From: Litoribacterium kuwaitense | Lineage (GTDB): Bacteria; Bacillota; Bacilli; Bacillales; DSM-28697 | Assembly: GCF_011058155.1 (NCBI RefSeq) | Contig: NZ_JAALFC010000001.1 | Coordinates: forward strand, 124,001 to 188,000 | Length of the DNA: 64,000 nt | Direction of reading: 5' to 3' | Shown: in pieces, positions 1 to 8,488 of the stretch | How positions within the stretch are numbered: position 1 is the stretch's first letter | Layout: every line of letters begins with the position of its first letter | Translations under genes and position numbers: made by a program | The notes under the pieces: generated by a model | Seen by the model: the letters and a program-made list of their open reading frames with translations, nothing else | Database searches by the model: none | Told to the model about the DNA's origin: nothing

Positions 1-34
1 AATGACCTCGGACAAAACCCCGAGGTCATTTTTA
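1..34. terminator. bidirectional terminator downstream of ispG
   Basis: An 11-bp inverted repeat (AATGACCTCGG ... CCGAGGTCATT) with a short A-rich loop is followed by T5. It can end ispG transcription on the minus strand and any transcript entering from the left on the plus strand. Confidence 0.8.
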
Positions 35-69
35 ATGGAGTGCAAACTTTAAACGTAGCAAAGCACGTA

Positions 70-1179
70 TCATGCTTCAACTTCTTTTTTTGCTTCTTCT
101 TTTTTGCGATGCTCTTCAGCTAAGATGTCAATTTCTTTTTTCAACTCTTCAACCATCGTTTCTTCCGGTACTTTACGCACAGTTTTTCCATGTCTAAAGA
201 GAAGACCCTCACCTTTGGCCCCGGCAATCCCAATATCAGCTTCACGTGCTTCGCCAGGTCCGTTAACAGCACATCCTAGAACGGCGACTTTAATCGGTGC
301 TTGTATTTTTGAAATGTATTCTTCAACTTCGTTTGCAATTGAAATGAGATCAATTTCAATTCGTCCGCATGTCGGACAGGAAATAAGCGTCGCTGCATTG
401 GAAGCTAGTCCAAACGTTTTCAATAGCTCACGTGCGACCTTCACTTCCTCGACAGGGTCAGCAGATAAAGAAATGCGCAGTGTATTTCCGAGCCCTTTAC
501 TGAGCAACGTTCCAATACCAGCAGCACTTTTTACCGTGCCGGCGAATAAGGTTCCAGATTCGGTGATGCCAAGGTGAAGGGGGTAGTCAAATGCACGTGC
601 GGCTTTCTCATAAGCTTCAACGGCTAATTCAACATCCGAGGCTTTCATGGATACGATAATGTCATGAAAGTCGAGGTCCTCAAGAATCTTAATATGATGG
701 AGCGCGCTTTCGACCATTCCATCGGCTGTTGGATAGCCATATTTTTCTATGATGTGTCGCTCTAATGATCCGGCATTTACACCAATTCGAATCGGAATAT
801 TTTTTGCTTTTGCGGCTGTCACGACCTTTTCGACATTTTCACGCTTACCGATGTTACCCGGGTTAATGCGGATTTTGTCTGCTCCACCCTCAATCGCTTT
901 AAGGGCAAGCTTGTAGTTAAAGTGAATATCGACGACAAGCGGAATATTAATGCGTTTTCTAATTTCTGGTATTGCATCCGCGGCTTTTTCATTTGGACAA
1001 GCGACACGGACAATTTGGCAGCCAGCTTCTTCAAGCCGTTTAATTTCAGCAACTGTTGCTTCGACATCATCCGTTTTGGTCGTTGTCATACTTTGAATAA
1101 TTAATTCATTCGAGCCGCCGATTGTTAAATCTCCAACGTTGACGGGTCTTGTATCTTTACGGTGTGTGATCTCACCCAA
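70..1179 (-). CDS. ispG: 4-hydroxy-3-methylbut-2-en-1-yl diphosphate synthase IspG (GcpE)
   Basis: Penultimate step of the MEP isoprenoid pathway: MEcPP is reduced to HMBPP by a cytosolic [4Fe-4S] enzyme. The 369-aa protein has an N-terminal TIM-barrel half (about residues 1-240) with the [10 protein letters not shown] and SLSADP segments. The C-terminal half carries the cluster cysteines in SCPTCGR (about C268, C271) and GCAVNGPGE (about C303). Length is typical and all ligands are present. The ATG lies behind a GAGGAG-type ribosome site. It neighbours a LysM-like gene, as yqfY-yqfZ in B. subtilis. Together with dxs and ispA at the far end, three isoprenoid genes lie in this window. Confidence 0.97.
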   Translation of the reverse strand: MGEITHRKDTRPVNVGDLTIGGSNELIIQSMTTTKTDDVEATVAEIKRLEEAGCQIVRVACPNEKAADAIPEIRKRINIPLVVDIHFNYKLALKAIEGGADKIRINPGNIGKRENVEKVVTAAKAKNIPIRIGVNAGSLERHIIEKYGYPTADGMVESALHHIKILEDLDFHDIIVSMKASDVELAVEAYEKAARAFDYPLHLGITESGTLFAGTVKSAAGIGTLLSKGLGNTLRISLSADPVEEVKVARELLKTFGLASNAATLISCPTCGRIEIDLISIANEVEEYISKIQAPIKVAVLGCAVNGPGEAREADIGIAGAKGEGLLFRHGKTVRKVPEETMVEELKKEIDILAEEHRKKEEAKKEVEA

Positions 1180-1262
1180 TGATCATCTCTCCTCTTTATG
1201 AGCCTAGATGTGTTCCTATCTGCTATTGTAACAATACGAATGCTAAAATCAAGAAAAACCCA

Positions 1263-1625
1263 TTATGAATCATGATATAATGGGAAGCGGTAGGCTTGGC
1301 CTGCTCGAATCTCGCTTGCTTCAAGTTCATTCAGAGACAAAAAATCTTCTGTAATTTGTTCGATTGGAACAGGCAGATGGTTTTCGTGCAACTGTTCAAT
1401 AATACCGAGTACAGTATCTCCCGGCGCCACTTCAATGACTGTAAAGGTGGGTTGCACTCCTGCGGGCACGGTTTGGGTGTCTGTAACAAACTTGCTGTAT
1501 TGAGAATTTTGCTGAGCAACATCGCCCGAAACTGCCGGAACAGTAGGTATAGTTCCACTTCTTATATCATAAACAATGGCATAAATGATGGCAAAGCTTA
1601 GAACGAGGATGATAAACTGTTTCAT
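1263..1625 (-). CDS. yqfZ: YqfZ-like membrane-anchored LysM-type protein
   Basis: A 120-aa protein with an N-terminal hydrophobic segment (about residues 3-18) that could be a signal anchor. A short polar linker follows, then a C-terminal LysM-like stretch (about 66-118: FTVIEVAPGDTVLGIIEQLH ... LSLNELEASEIRAGQAYRFP). LysM domains bind peptidoglycan sugars, so an extracytoplasmic envelope role is inferred. Position beside ispG matches B. subtilis yqfZ. The exact function is not known to me. Confidence 0.75.
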   Translation of the reverse strand: MKQFIILVLSFAIIYAIVYDIRSGTIPTVPAVSGDVAQQNSQYSKFVTDTQTVPAGVQPTFTVIEVAPGDTVLGIIEQLHENHLPVPIEQITEDFLSLNELEASEIRAGQAYRFPLYHDS

Positions 1626-1769
1626 AATGTTTGTCCACCCTTTCCGGTCTCTATAATTTCTAAAATTATATGAGGAGAGTGGACGAAATATGCCATAGAA
1701 TGTATTTGAAACCTTTAGGTCGGCTTTTTCGTAATATAATTACAACAAAATTGTAGAGGGGTGAAGGCC

Positions 1770-2410
1770 ATGCTGTTGGATTTCGTGTGGATGGGCATGA
1801 TCGTCGTTTTTTGGCAACAGCTTTTATGCTCGGTGAGGTTCTCGTGAGGACAAAAGGCTTTATGGGACTGCTTGGATTGGCATTAATGCTGTTTTATTTT
1901 TCTTACCATGTCTCTGGAGAAGCACTCATTTGGATGGCTACCATTTATATTATAGGCGTTGTCATGATTATTATTGATGGCAAAGTTTTAAACGATGGAA
2001 CGCTTGGTGTCCTAGGAGTCATTTTGATGATGGTAGCTGTAGCGGTACCTGCGCCTACAATCACATATGGTGCGTCGGTTATTTTCGGGATGGCGAGTGG
2101 GACAGCCGCTTCTCTGTTGTGGCTAAAAGTATTTCCGCGCCGAAGAATGTGGGAAAAAATTGCCCTGAAGGATCGTTTAACGAGCGAGGATGGTTATAAC
2201 TCGATCAATGAAGGTTACCATTCGCTCGTTGGTCAAGAGGGTGTCGCTGTGACAGATTTTAGACCAACGGGTACAGTGCGTGTTCAAGACAAAGATTATA
2301 GCGCAGTATCAGACGGTAAATGGATAAAATATGGGCAAAAGGTAAAAGTACTGTCAGTAGACGGGACGCGTATTTTAATTGTATTAAATGAGGAAAGTGC
2401 TGAAAAATAA
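1770..2410 (+). CDS. NfeD-family membrane protein (frameshifted in this sequence)
   Basis: NfeD proteins pair with flotillin/SPFH proteins in the membrane. Several hydrophobic helices (about residues 5-115) precede a C-terminal OB-fold-like beta domain (LVGQEGVAVTDFRPTGTVRVQDKDYSAVSDG ... VKVLSVDGTRILIV). The start ATG at 1770 has a good GAGGGG ribosome site, and its frame gives MLLDFVWMGMIVVF. At the T6 tract 1807-1812 the homologous sequence continues in another frame (LATAFMLGEVLV). One extra T would restore a 213-aa protein. The GTG-start ORF at 1787 is probably an artefact of this shift. No SPFH partner is adjacent. Confidence 0.75.
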
Positions 2411-2420
2411 GTTGTTGTTA

Positions 2421-2464
2421 AACAAAGTCTGGAGCTGAAGTAGAGCTGCCAGACTTTGTTTTAT
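2421..2464. terminator. bidirectional terminator between nfeD and yqgB
   Basis: A 12-bp inverted repeat AACAAAGTCTGG / CCAGACTTTGTT with a T-rich 3' side (TTTTATTT) lies between two convergent genes. Confidence 0.8.
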
Positions 2465-3189
2465 TTATTGCGGGGACGACGGGGTTTTAGCGGGGACTTT
2501 TTTAAATGCTAAAAAAGCATAGAGTAGGATGATGAAGCCGCCAATAAAGCTCAGCCAATCGATATGAGTGATTTCAGCAAATAAAACGAGCGCTCCACCG
2601 GCTGGGATTGTAAATGAAGATAATGCCCAAGCCTGTTCATACGTAAACCGTTTTTTTCGTGCGCTTAAGGACATAATAAGGGCAAGTAGGCTAACAAACA
2701 GGATGAATAAGCTAAAGGAACCAATAAAACTAATCACGATTGCTACAATTGGTAACAGGATGATATTTGATTTTAGTGCGGTGATGTAGGATGAAAGTGT
2801 TTGATTTGTAAATGGATTTTCCGGAAACGTATCGTATGTAAGTGTTTGTGACCAGTACGACGTATGTACTGTCATCGTATGGGCGTTAAAAAAGAGTCCA
2901 TTCTCATGGGATGAAGGCTGCCCTTCTTTAAAAAAAGAATGATCGCTCATGAAAGAGGTGAGCTGAGAATCGTACGCTTCAAACTCAATTTGTCCTTTTT
3001 GGAGCCCTTCGTTCGCTTGGTTAACCCATTGAATTGTATTCCACGTGACGATGCTGCCATAGATCAGTGCGGTTAAAGCTGCTAGGGCGAGTAAAAAACG
3101 AATGGCATTGCCAGCTCCTCTGACACGCATTGCTCCAATAAATGCAGGGTTAGAAAAGCTTTTTTTAAGTTGGAAAAAATGAGCTTCAT
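2465..3189 (-). CDS. yqgB: DUF1189 membrane protein YqgB (N terminus frameshifted)
   Basis: DUF1189 proteins have an N-terminal helix, an extracytoplasmic domain and several C-terminal helices; their function is unknown. The helices lie at about residues 30-50, 150-185, 195-212 and 215-232 of the restored protein. The open frame from ATG 3130 starts at MRVRGAG and lacks the usual family N terminus. Upstream, a start at 3189 behind AGGAG reads MKLIF. After the six-A tract at 3174-3179 (plus strand) the sequence QLKKSFSNPAFIGAMRVRG appears in the frame of the main ORF. One extra base joins them. The gene stands near yqgC-sodA as in B. subtilis. Confidence 0.72.
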
Positions 3190-3566
3190 TTTCGGCAGTC
3201 TCCTAGTCATTAATATCTGAGCTTATTAAATAACGCTCATTGCTTGCTTTCTAAGTTAGGCTGGGCAAGACGTTGCGAGCAAGCTATACATACATTTTAT
3301 GTCGATGAACGATCGACGGCAACCATTACGCTTTTTACCGTCGACACTTTCATTTCTTAGATTAAACAGGTGAAGAGAAACAATTTTTAAGGTATCAAGG
3401 ATATTTATGTTAACTATATGTAAAGATTGTGTAAAAACGCCTCGGATTTTCTTTACAAATGTCGACAAGCACCGAATAATGAGGAAGGATTGCTTCTAAA
3501 AAGAAAAGGTTCAGAGGAAAAGGGGCTTCTGAATCGGTCCACAACGAGAGAGAAAGGGGATGAAAT
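3190..3566. other. intergenic region upstream of the Na/Pi cotransporter
   Basis: No convincing gene. The two short open frames on the minus strand (70 and 75 aa) have no recognisable sequence or ribosome site. The right part carries a promoter-like pair for the cotransporter gene. Confidence 0.5.
3452..3480 (+). promoter_or_regulatory. candidate sigma-A promoter of the Na/Pi cotransporter gene
   Basis: TTTACA (3452-3457) and AATAAT (3475-3480) are separated by 17 bp, about 85 bp upstream of the start codon. Confidence 0.5.
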
Positions 3567-5198
3567 GTGGTGGATGTTAACATCCAACAGATGATTTTTC
3601 AATTTATTGGCGGCCTCGGTATTTTTCTTTTTGGTATCAAGTATATGGGGGACGGGCTGCAAAAATCTGCAGGAGATCAATTGCGTGACTTGCTGGACCG
3701 TTTTACGAGCAACCCATTTATGGGGGTATTGACTGGAATTGTTGTTACGATTTTAATTCAATCCAGTTCAGGAACTACTGTATTAACGGTTGGTCTCGTC
3801 AATGCTGGTTTTATGACGTTGCGTCAAGCGATTGGGGTTATTATGGGTGCCAATATCGGGACAACGGTAACGGCTTTTATTATTGGATTTGACGTAGAAG
3901 CCTATGCATTGCCAATTATGTTTGTTGGTACTTTACTCTTGTTCTTTTTTAAGAAAGAACGTATTAATTATATCGGACAAGTTATTTTTGGATTTGGTGC
4001 CCTGTTTTTAGGGTTGTCTTTGATGGGGGACGGTCTTAAACCGCTTCGAGGACTACAAGCCTTTCATGACTTGACTGTTAGCATGAGCGAAATGCCCTTA
4101 TTAGGTGTCTTTATCGGTACGTTATTTACAGTTGTTGTTCAAAGTTCAAGTGCAACAATTGGTATTTTGCAAGAGTTATTTAGTCAAGATTTGATCGACT
4201 TAAATGCGGCGTTACCAGTGTTGTTTGGTGATAATATCGGGACAACTATTACTGCGGTGTTAGCTGCAATCGGTGCTTCAATTGCGGCACGGCGCGCTGC
4301 GTTGACCCATGTCATTTTTAACTTGATTGGTACGACAATCTTTTTAATCTTCTTATGGGCGTACGGGCCATTTATCGGTTGGCTGCAGGAAGCGTGGCAG
4401 CTTAATGATAAATCGACGATTGCTTTTGCGCATGGTATATTCAATACAACAAATACGCTAATGCATTTACCATTTATCGGTGTGCTTGCATATCTCGTTA
4501 CGAAATTTATTCCCGGTGATGATAAGATCATCGACTATAAACCAAAACATCTTGATCCGATCTTTCTTGAACAGTCGCCTACTTTGGCGCTTAGCCAAGC
4601 AAAGCTAGAAATTTTACGCATGGGGGATATTTCTAAACAACAAATTAACGAGGCCATGTCATATTTAAATACAAAGCAAAAGGTGCATAGCGATACAGCC
4701 TATCAGCTTGAGGATGCGATCAATACATTAGACAAAAAAATAACAGATTACTTAGTACGGCTTGCCTCAACCTCACTGTCCAATGTCGAGTCAACAGAGC
4801 ACGCTCATCTCGTTGACAGTGTAAGGGATATTGAACGGATTGGTGACCATGTTGAAAATATTGTCGAGCTCGTTGAGTATCAATTGGCTAATAAAGTAAA
4901 ATTGACTGAGTCAGCGATGAAAGACTTAAATGATATGTTTACAATGACAAAAGAGGCTATAGACAAAGGATTTAAGGCATTTGATACAAATGATAGCCAG
5001 CTCGCTTCGGAAGTGATCAAGCTAGAGGAAAGTATCGACCATATGGAACGGTCGCTGCGTAAAAAACATATCCTTCGTTTAAACAAAGGGGAATGCTCTG
5101 GTTCTGCAGGTATCGTATTTGTCGATATTATTAGTAACTTGGAGCGGATCGGCGACCACGCTATGAATGTAGCTCAGGCGGTCATTGGTAAAGAGTAG
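3567..5198 (+). CDS. Na+/Pi cotransporter family protein with PhoU-like C-terminal domain
   Basis: A 543-aa sodium-dependent phosphate transporter in the plasma membrane. The membrane part (about residues 1-315) holds the two inverted repeats typical of the family: QSSSGTT with GANIGTTVTA, and QSSSATIGILQ with GDNIGTTITA. The cytoplasmic tail (about 350-543) is PhoU-like, with two repeats containing IERIGDHVEN and LERIGDHAMN. GTG at 3567 is preceded by AAAGGGGA. The distal gene yqgC starts 12 bp downstream, so the two may be cotranscribed. The tail suggests control of transport activity; this is inferred from the family. Confidence 0.92.
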   Translation: MVDVNIQQMIFQFIGGLGIFLFGIKYMGDGLQKSAGDQLRDLLDRFTSNPFMGVLTGIVVTILIQSSSGTTVLTVGLVNAGFMTLRQAIGVIMGANIGTTVTAFIIGFDVEAYALPIMFVGTLLLFFFKKERINYIGQVIFGFGALFLGLSLMGDGLKPLRGLQAFHDLTVSMSEMPLLGVFIGTLFTVVVQSSSATIGILQELFSQDLIDLNAALPVLFGDNIGTTITAVLAAIGASIAARRAALTHVIFNLIGTTIFLIFLWAYGPFIGWLQEAWQLNDKSTIAFAHGIFNTTNTLMHLPFIGVLAYLVTKFIPGDDKIIDYKPKHLDPIFLEQSPTLALSQAKLEILRMGDISKQQINEAMSYLNTKQKVHSDTAYQLEDAINTLDKKITDYLVRLASTSLSNVESTEHAHLVDSVRDIERIGDHVENIVELVEYQLANKVKLTESAMKDLNDMFTMTKEAIDKGFKAFDTNDSQLASEVIKLEESIDHMERSLRKKHILRLNKGECSGSAGIVFVDIISNLERIGDHAMNVAQAVIGKE

Positions 5199-5210
5199 AG
5201 GAGGGTTCCG

Positions 5211-5693
5211 GTGGAAATCATCGGTTGGACACTCATCATCGTTTTGTTTGCTTTAGGCTATGTCAGTTTAGTCTATCCTGTGTTGCCAGGGTTACTATTC
5301 GTCATTGGCGCTTTATTTCTGTATGGGTTTTGGTTTTCGTTTGCGCCGTTCGGCGTTTGGTATTGGCTTTTGCAAGGACTCATCGTCCTCATCTTTTTTC
5401 TTGCTGACTGGGCGGCGACCTACTTTGGCGTGAAGAAGTGGGGAGGATCGAAAGCAGCGATCAATGGGAGTATGATTGGACTCATTGTTGGACCATTTCT
5501 CATTCCGGTCTTTGGGGTACTGATCGGTCCTTTTGCAGGTGCCGTGCTTGGAGAGTATATTGTTCACCGTGGCTCACCGTTAAATGCATTAAAAATAGGT
5601 GTTGGCTCACTTTTAGGTTTTCTTGCCGGAAGTGTAGCTAAATTTATTTTACAAACGATCATGATTATTTTCTTTTTCATCTGGATTCATTGA
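5211..5693 (+). CDS. yqgC: DUF456 membrane protein YqgC
   Basis: A 160-aa, very hydrophobic protein with about five membrane segments and glycine-rich turns (GSMIGLIVGPFLIPVFGVLIGPFAGAVLGE), typical of DUF456. GTG start with GAGGAGGG upstream. It stands between yqgB and sodA as in B. subtilis, though here tRNAs and an oxidoreductase gene separate it from sodA. Function unknown. Confidence 0.85.
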   Translation: MEIIGWTLIIVLFALGYVSLVYPVLPGLLFVIGALFLYGFWFSFAPFGVWYWLLQGLIVLIFFLADWAATYFGVKKWGGSKAAINGSMIGLIVGPFLIPVFGVLIGPFAGAVLGEYIVHRGSPLNALKIGVGSLLGFLAGSVAKFILQTIMIIFFFIWIH

Positions 5694-5714
5694 CACATTG
5701 TGTTTTAAATTTTC

Positions 5715-5746
5715 GCAGGAGAAAAATTTAGTAATTTCTCTCCTGC
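5715..5746 (+). terminator. terminator-like hairpin after yqgC
   Basis: GCAGGAGA / TCTCCTGC stem with an A+T-rich loop, ending 2 bp before the -35 box of the tRNA promoter. The following T-rich stretch is short. Confidence 0.5.
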
Positions 5747-5748
5747 AA

Positions 5749-5777
5749 TTGACTTTTTGCATTTTAGAAGATATAAT
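5749..5777 (+). promoter_or_regulatory. promoter of the tRNA cluster
   Basis: TTGACT (5749-5754), 17-bp spacer, TATAAT (5772-5777). This near-consensus sigma-A promoter lies about 20 bp before the first tRNA. Confidence 0.85.
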
Positions 5778-5797
5778 ACTCTTTGTCTTTTGATTTC

Positions 5798-5874
5798 GGC
5801 GGTGTAGCTCAGCTGGCTAGAGCGTACGGTTCATACCCGTGAGGTCGGGGGTTCGATTCCCTCCGCCGCTACCA
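5798..5874 (+). tRNA. tRNA-Met (CAT), elongator type
   Basis: Full cloverleaf of 77 nt with encoded CCA. The acceptor GGCGGTG pairs with CGCCGCT, the T loop is TTCGATT and the anticodon loop TTCATAC carries CAT. It starts with a paired G1, so it lacks the C1-A72 mismatch of initiator tRNA; this makes it the elongator. Confidence 0.93.
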
Positions 5875-5892
5875 CTTAAATAGATGCATTTA

Positions 5893-5966
5893 GGACCCTT
5901 AGCTCAGCTGGTTAGAGCTATCGGCTCATAACCGATCGGTCGCAGGTTCGAGTCCTGCAGGGTCCA
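5893..5966 (+). tRNA. tRNA with CAT anticodon, probably tRNA-Ile2 (lysidine-modified)
   Basis: Cloverleaf of 74 nt. Acceptor GGACCCT / AGGGTCC, anticodon loop CTCATAA, T loop TTCGAGT. CCA is not encoded (CTA follows the discriminator A). The acceptor and anticodon-loop sequence resemble the bacterial Ile2 isoacceptor, whose CAU is changed to LAU by TilS to read AUA, more than either Met tRNA. Automated calls would label it Met. The Ile2 assignment is an inference from memory of the family. Confidence 0.88.
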
Positions 5967-5976
5967 CTAGCTTTAC

Positions 5977-6069
5977 GGAGGAGTACCCAAGTCTGGCTGA
6001 AGGGATCGGTCTTGAAAACCGACAGGGGCTTCACGGCTCGCGGGGGTTCGAATCCCTCCTCCTCCGCCA
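5977..6069 (+). tRNA. tRNA-Ser (TGA)
   Basis: A 93-nt class II tRNA with a long variable arm (GGGGCTTCACGGCTCGC region). Acceptor GGAGGAG / CTCCTCC, anticodon loop CTTGAAA giving TGA, discriminator G and encoded CCA. Last of a three-tRNA cluster. Confidence 0.95.
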
Positions 6070-6084
6070 TATCTAAGAACGTAC

Positions 6085-6110
6085 ACAGTCTATTTTGAGG
6101 CTGTTTTTTT
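6085..6110 (+). terminator. terminator of the tRNA cluster
   Basis: ACAGTCT / AGGCTGT stem with a 6-nt loop and T7, 16 bp after tRNA-Ser. Confidence 0.8.
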
Positions 6111-6237
6111 ATGCGCATTTATACTAAAGCGCTTTCTTTCGGAGGATTGGGCGCATAATCCATAGAAAAATTTATAGTGATTGATCGGGCTAGTATACAA
6201 TGAGACGATATAACGAGTAAACCTAAGGAGTGAAGTG

Positions 6238-7260
6238 ATGAAACACCGGGTCATTATCGTAGGGTGCGGAGGAATGTCCATCCAATGGATTGATTATGCG
6301 TTAGAAAGAGAGAATGCCGACATTGTTGCGCTTGTCGACATGAATGTCGCAAATGCCGAAAATGTCAGAGGAACATATGGTTTGAAGGTTCCTATATATG
6401 CAAATCTTTCTGAAGCCATTGAGAACACTGATGCCACACTTGTTTTTGATGTGACGATCCCAGCGAGCCATAAAAACATTACGACAACGGCAATAAAAGC
6501 TGGCCTAACGGTTTTTGGGGAGAAGCCGATCGCCGAGACACTTGAAGATGCTTACGAGGTCGTTGATTTAGCGGTTACAAGAAACGTTGTTTATGCTGTG
6601 ATGCAAAACCGTCGTTATAACCATCAACTTAGAGCATTAAAACAAGCTCTGCAAAAAGGAATTGTTGGACGCGTTGGAGCACTTCACGCTGATTTTTTTC
6701 TTGGACCACATTTTGGCGGCTTTCGGGAAACGATGAACAGTCCGTTGATTATCGATATGGCAATTCATACATTTGATCAGGCGCGATGTATGATCGGAGC
6801 TGATCCGGTCTCTGTCTATTGTCATGAATATAATCCGCCTGGATCATGGTACCAAGGAAATGCATCAGCTGTATGCATTTTTGAAATGGACAACGGTGCC
6901 GTCTTTACTTATCGTGGATCTTGGAGTGCGGTTGGTGCCGGAACGTCGTGGGAAGCATCATGGCGTGTACACGGATCAGAAGGGACAGCTTTATGGGATG
7001 GTACGAACGTTCCCTCGTATGAACGGTTAAAAGGAGAGCAGCAAGAGGCATTTATTCCTGAATATGAAGCGAGCACCATTACACCAGATGATTCGTTTAG
7101 GGAAGGGCATCGAGGTTGCTTAGATGAAATGTTCGCTGCTTTAGAGCAAGGAAGGCTAGCAGAAACGCATTGTCGCTCTAACATAAAAAGCATGGAAATG
7201 GTCTTTGGTGCGATCCAATCCGCCAAAGAACAAAGGAAAATTATTTTAAAACGCGACTAG
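6238..7260 (+). CDS. Gfo/Idh/MocA-family NAD(P)-dependent oxidoreductase
   Basis: A 340-aa dehydrogenase of the glucose-fructose oxidoreductase / inositol dehydrogenase family. The N-terminal Rossmann fold has the VGCGGM dinucleotide motif (about residues 7-12), and the EKPIAET motif (about 96-102) carries the family lysine. The C-terminal part is the alpha/beta dimer domain. The substrate, probably a sugar or polyol, cannot be read from sequence. ATG 6238 is 7 nt after AAGGAG; the GTG just before it is too close. The gene is a single-gene insertion relative to the yqgC-sodA order and is a likely accessory gene. Confidence 0.9.
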   Translation: MKHRVIIVGCGGMSIQWIDYALERENADIVALVDMNVANAENVRGTYGLKVPIYANLSEAIENTDATLVFDVTIPASHKNITTTAIKAGLTVFGEKPIAETLEDAYEVVDLAVTRNVVYAVMQNRRYNHQLRALKQALQKGIVGRVGALHADFFLGPHFGGFRETMNSPLIIDMAIHTFDQARCMIGADPVSVYCHEYNPPGSWYQGNASAVCIFEMDNGAVFTYRGSWSAVGAGTSWEASWRVHGSEGTALWDGTNVPSYERLKGEQQEAFIPEYEASTITPDDSFREGHRGCLDEMFAALEQGRLAETHCRSNIKSMEMVFGAIQSAKEQRKIILKRD

Positions 7261-7494
7261 ATATAAAGGAAGAGGTCACCTCAGAGTGCCTAATGTCGCA
7301 GCTTTGTCGTGCTTAAAAGGAGCAAGGGTTGATCGAAGGACAAGCCTCTCTAATGCCTTCCCGCCTAGTTAGTCAAAAACCGTACCTCAACTGATTGAAG
7401 AGGCTGAAAAAGTTGGCGAGAAGCGGTTGACATAGAAAATCTTTAGAACAATGTTTTTTCTTTGCACTTATCGGGTAAATTTGATACTGTGAAT
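7261..7494 (+). other. intergenic region before sodA with a possible gene remnant
   Basis: No intact gene. At 7374-7433 a short frame reads SKTVPQLIEEAEKVGEKRLT and then stops. It looks protein-like but has no start and no recognisable family, so it may be the tail of a lost neighbour of the oxidoreductase gene. The right part holds the sodA promoter. Confidence 0.3.
7462..7490 (+). promoter_or_regulatory. sodA promoter
   Basis: TTGCAC (7462-7467), 17 bp, TACTGT (7485-7490). The predicted start near 7497 places the leader hairpin at the very 5' end of the mRNA. Confidence 0.6.
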
Positions 7495-7545
7495 GTAGTT
7501 GGAAGGCTAATCCAACCATTGATTGGCCGACTACATATATTTTTT
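7495..7545 (+). promoter_or_regulatory. sodA 5'-leader stem-loop with T tract
   Basis: An inner perfect (one G-U) stem GGCTAATC (7505-7512) / GATTGGCC (7521-7528) is flanked by GTAGT (7495-7499) / ACTAC (7530-7534). ATATA and T6 follow, then the AAAGGAGG ribosome site. It could be a 5' mRNA stabiliser or an attenuator. Function is inferred. Confidence 0.55.
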
Positions 7546-7561
7546 AAAGGAGGATTTTGCA

Positions 7562-8170
7562 ATGGCTTACGAACTACCAGAACTGCCTTACGCTTACGAC
7601 GCTCTAGAACCACATATCGACAAAGAAACGATGAACATCCACCATACGAAACACCACAACACGTATGTGACTAAGTTAAATGACGCAGTGAAAGGTCATG
7701 CAGACTTAGAAAACAAAGATATAAATGACCTCGTTGCAAATTTAAACGATGTACCTGAAGATATCCGCACTGCTGTAAGAAATAACGGTGGCGGCCATGC
7801 AAATCACACTTTCTTCTGGAATAGCCTTTCTCCGAATGGTGGAGGCGAACCAGTCGGTGACCTAAAGGCAGCGATTGACAGCACTTTTGGTGGCTTTGAT
7901 GCTTTTAAAGAAAAGTTCACTGCTGCTGCAACAGGTCGTTTCGGTTCAGGCTGGGCTTGGCTTGTTGTAAAAAATGGTCAATTGGAAATTACAAGCACTC
8001 CTAATCAAGATTCTCCATTAACAGATGGTGCAACACCAATTATCGGTCTTGATGTTTGGGAGCATGCTTATTACTTGAAATACCAAAATCGTCGTCCAGA
8101 TTACATTGCTGCATACTGGAATGTTGTATGCTGGAATCAAGCGGAGAAACAATATCAGAGCGCGAAATAA
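7562..8170 (+). CDS. sodA: superoxide dismutase [Mn] SodA
   Basis: Cytoplasmic conversion of superoxide to peroxide and oxygen. 202 aa, normal length. The helical N-terminal domain has [12 protein letters not shown] (metal ligand His), then NHTFFW (second His). In the C-terminal domain [12 protein letters not shown] provides the Asp and His ligands. [11 protein letters not shown] and the GSGWAWL segment fit the Mn/Fe family; the Mn preference is inferred from Bacillus orthologues. ATG 7562 lies 8 nt after AAAGGAGG. Monocistronic between its own promoter and a strong terminator, followed by yqgE as in B. subtilis. Confidence 0.97.
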   Translation: MAYELPELPYAYDALEPHIDKETMNIHHTKHHNTYVTKLNDAVKGHADLENKDINDLVANLNDVPEDIRTAVRNNGGGHANHTFFWNSLSPNGGGEPVGDLKAAIDSTFGGFDAFKEKFTAAATGRFGSGWAWLVVKNGQLEITSTPNQDSPLTDGATPIIGLDVWEHAYYLKYQNRRPDYIAAYWNVVCWNQAEKQYQSAK

Positions 8171-8211
8171 TTGCGGCTGACGATCGCTTCCCTAATCTAA
8201 GGGATGTGTCA

Positions 8212-8257
8212 GAGTGTAGACAAAGTCTTACTAGGCTTTGTTTACGCTCTTTTTTTT
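8212..8257 (+). terminator. sodA terminator
   Basis: GAGTGTAGACAAAG / CTTTGTTTACGCTC stem (14 bp, one G-U) followed by T8. The stem is nearly the same as the spoIIIAH terminator at 55980. Confidence 0.92.
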
Positions 8258-8336
8258 GGATAATGTGTAAGCATCTCTCCGATACGTTGACCTGAATGTT
8301 TGTTAGGCGAGCAATAAACGGATGTTTACAAGCTAG

Positions 8337-8366
8337 CGCGTCCCTAAATAATGGGGGCGCGTTTTT
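8337..8366 (+). terminator. second terminator between sodA and yqgE
   Basis: CGCGTCCC / GGGGCGCG stem with T5. Confidence 0.7.
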
Positions 8367-8488
8367 GCGTCGTCATTTTATTTCTTCTTTTACTTCATTC
8401 CAACTGGTAATGATCAACGTCTATCTTCTTGTATATCCACTTCGTGAGAGGTCATGCTAAGAAAAGCATGAGAAGGCGAGGCGTTGAC

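Noticed and set aside
3256-3680. Two minus-strand frames of 70 and 75 aa before the Na/Pi cotransporter
   Set aside because: No credible start signals; one overlaps the cotransporter start and its promoter.
5918-6118. 66-aa minus-strand frame across the tRNA cluster
   Set aside because: Contains FEPPRAVKPL- and PCRTRTCDRS-type peptides typical of spurious translations opposite tRNAs.
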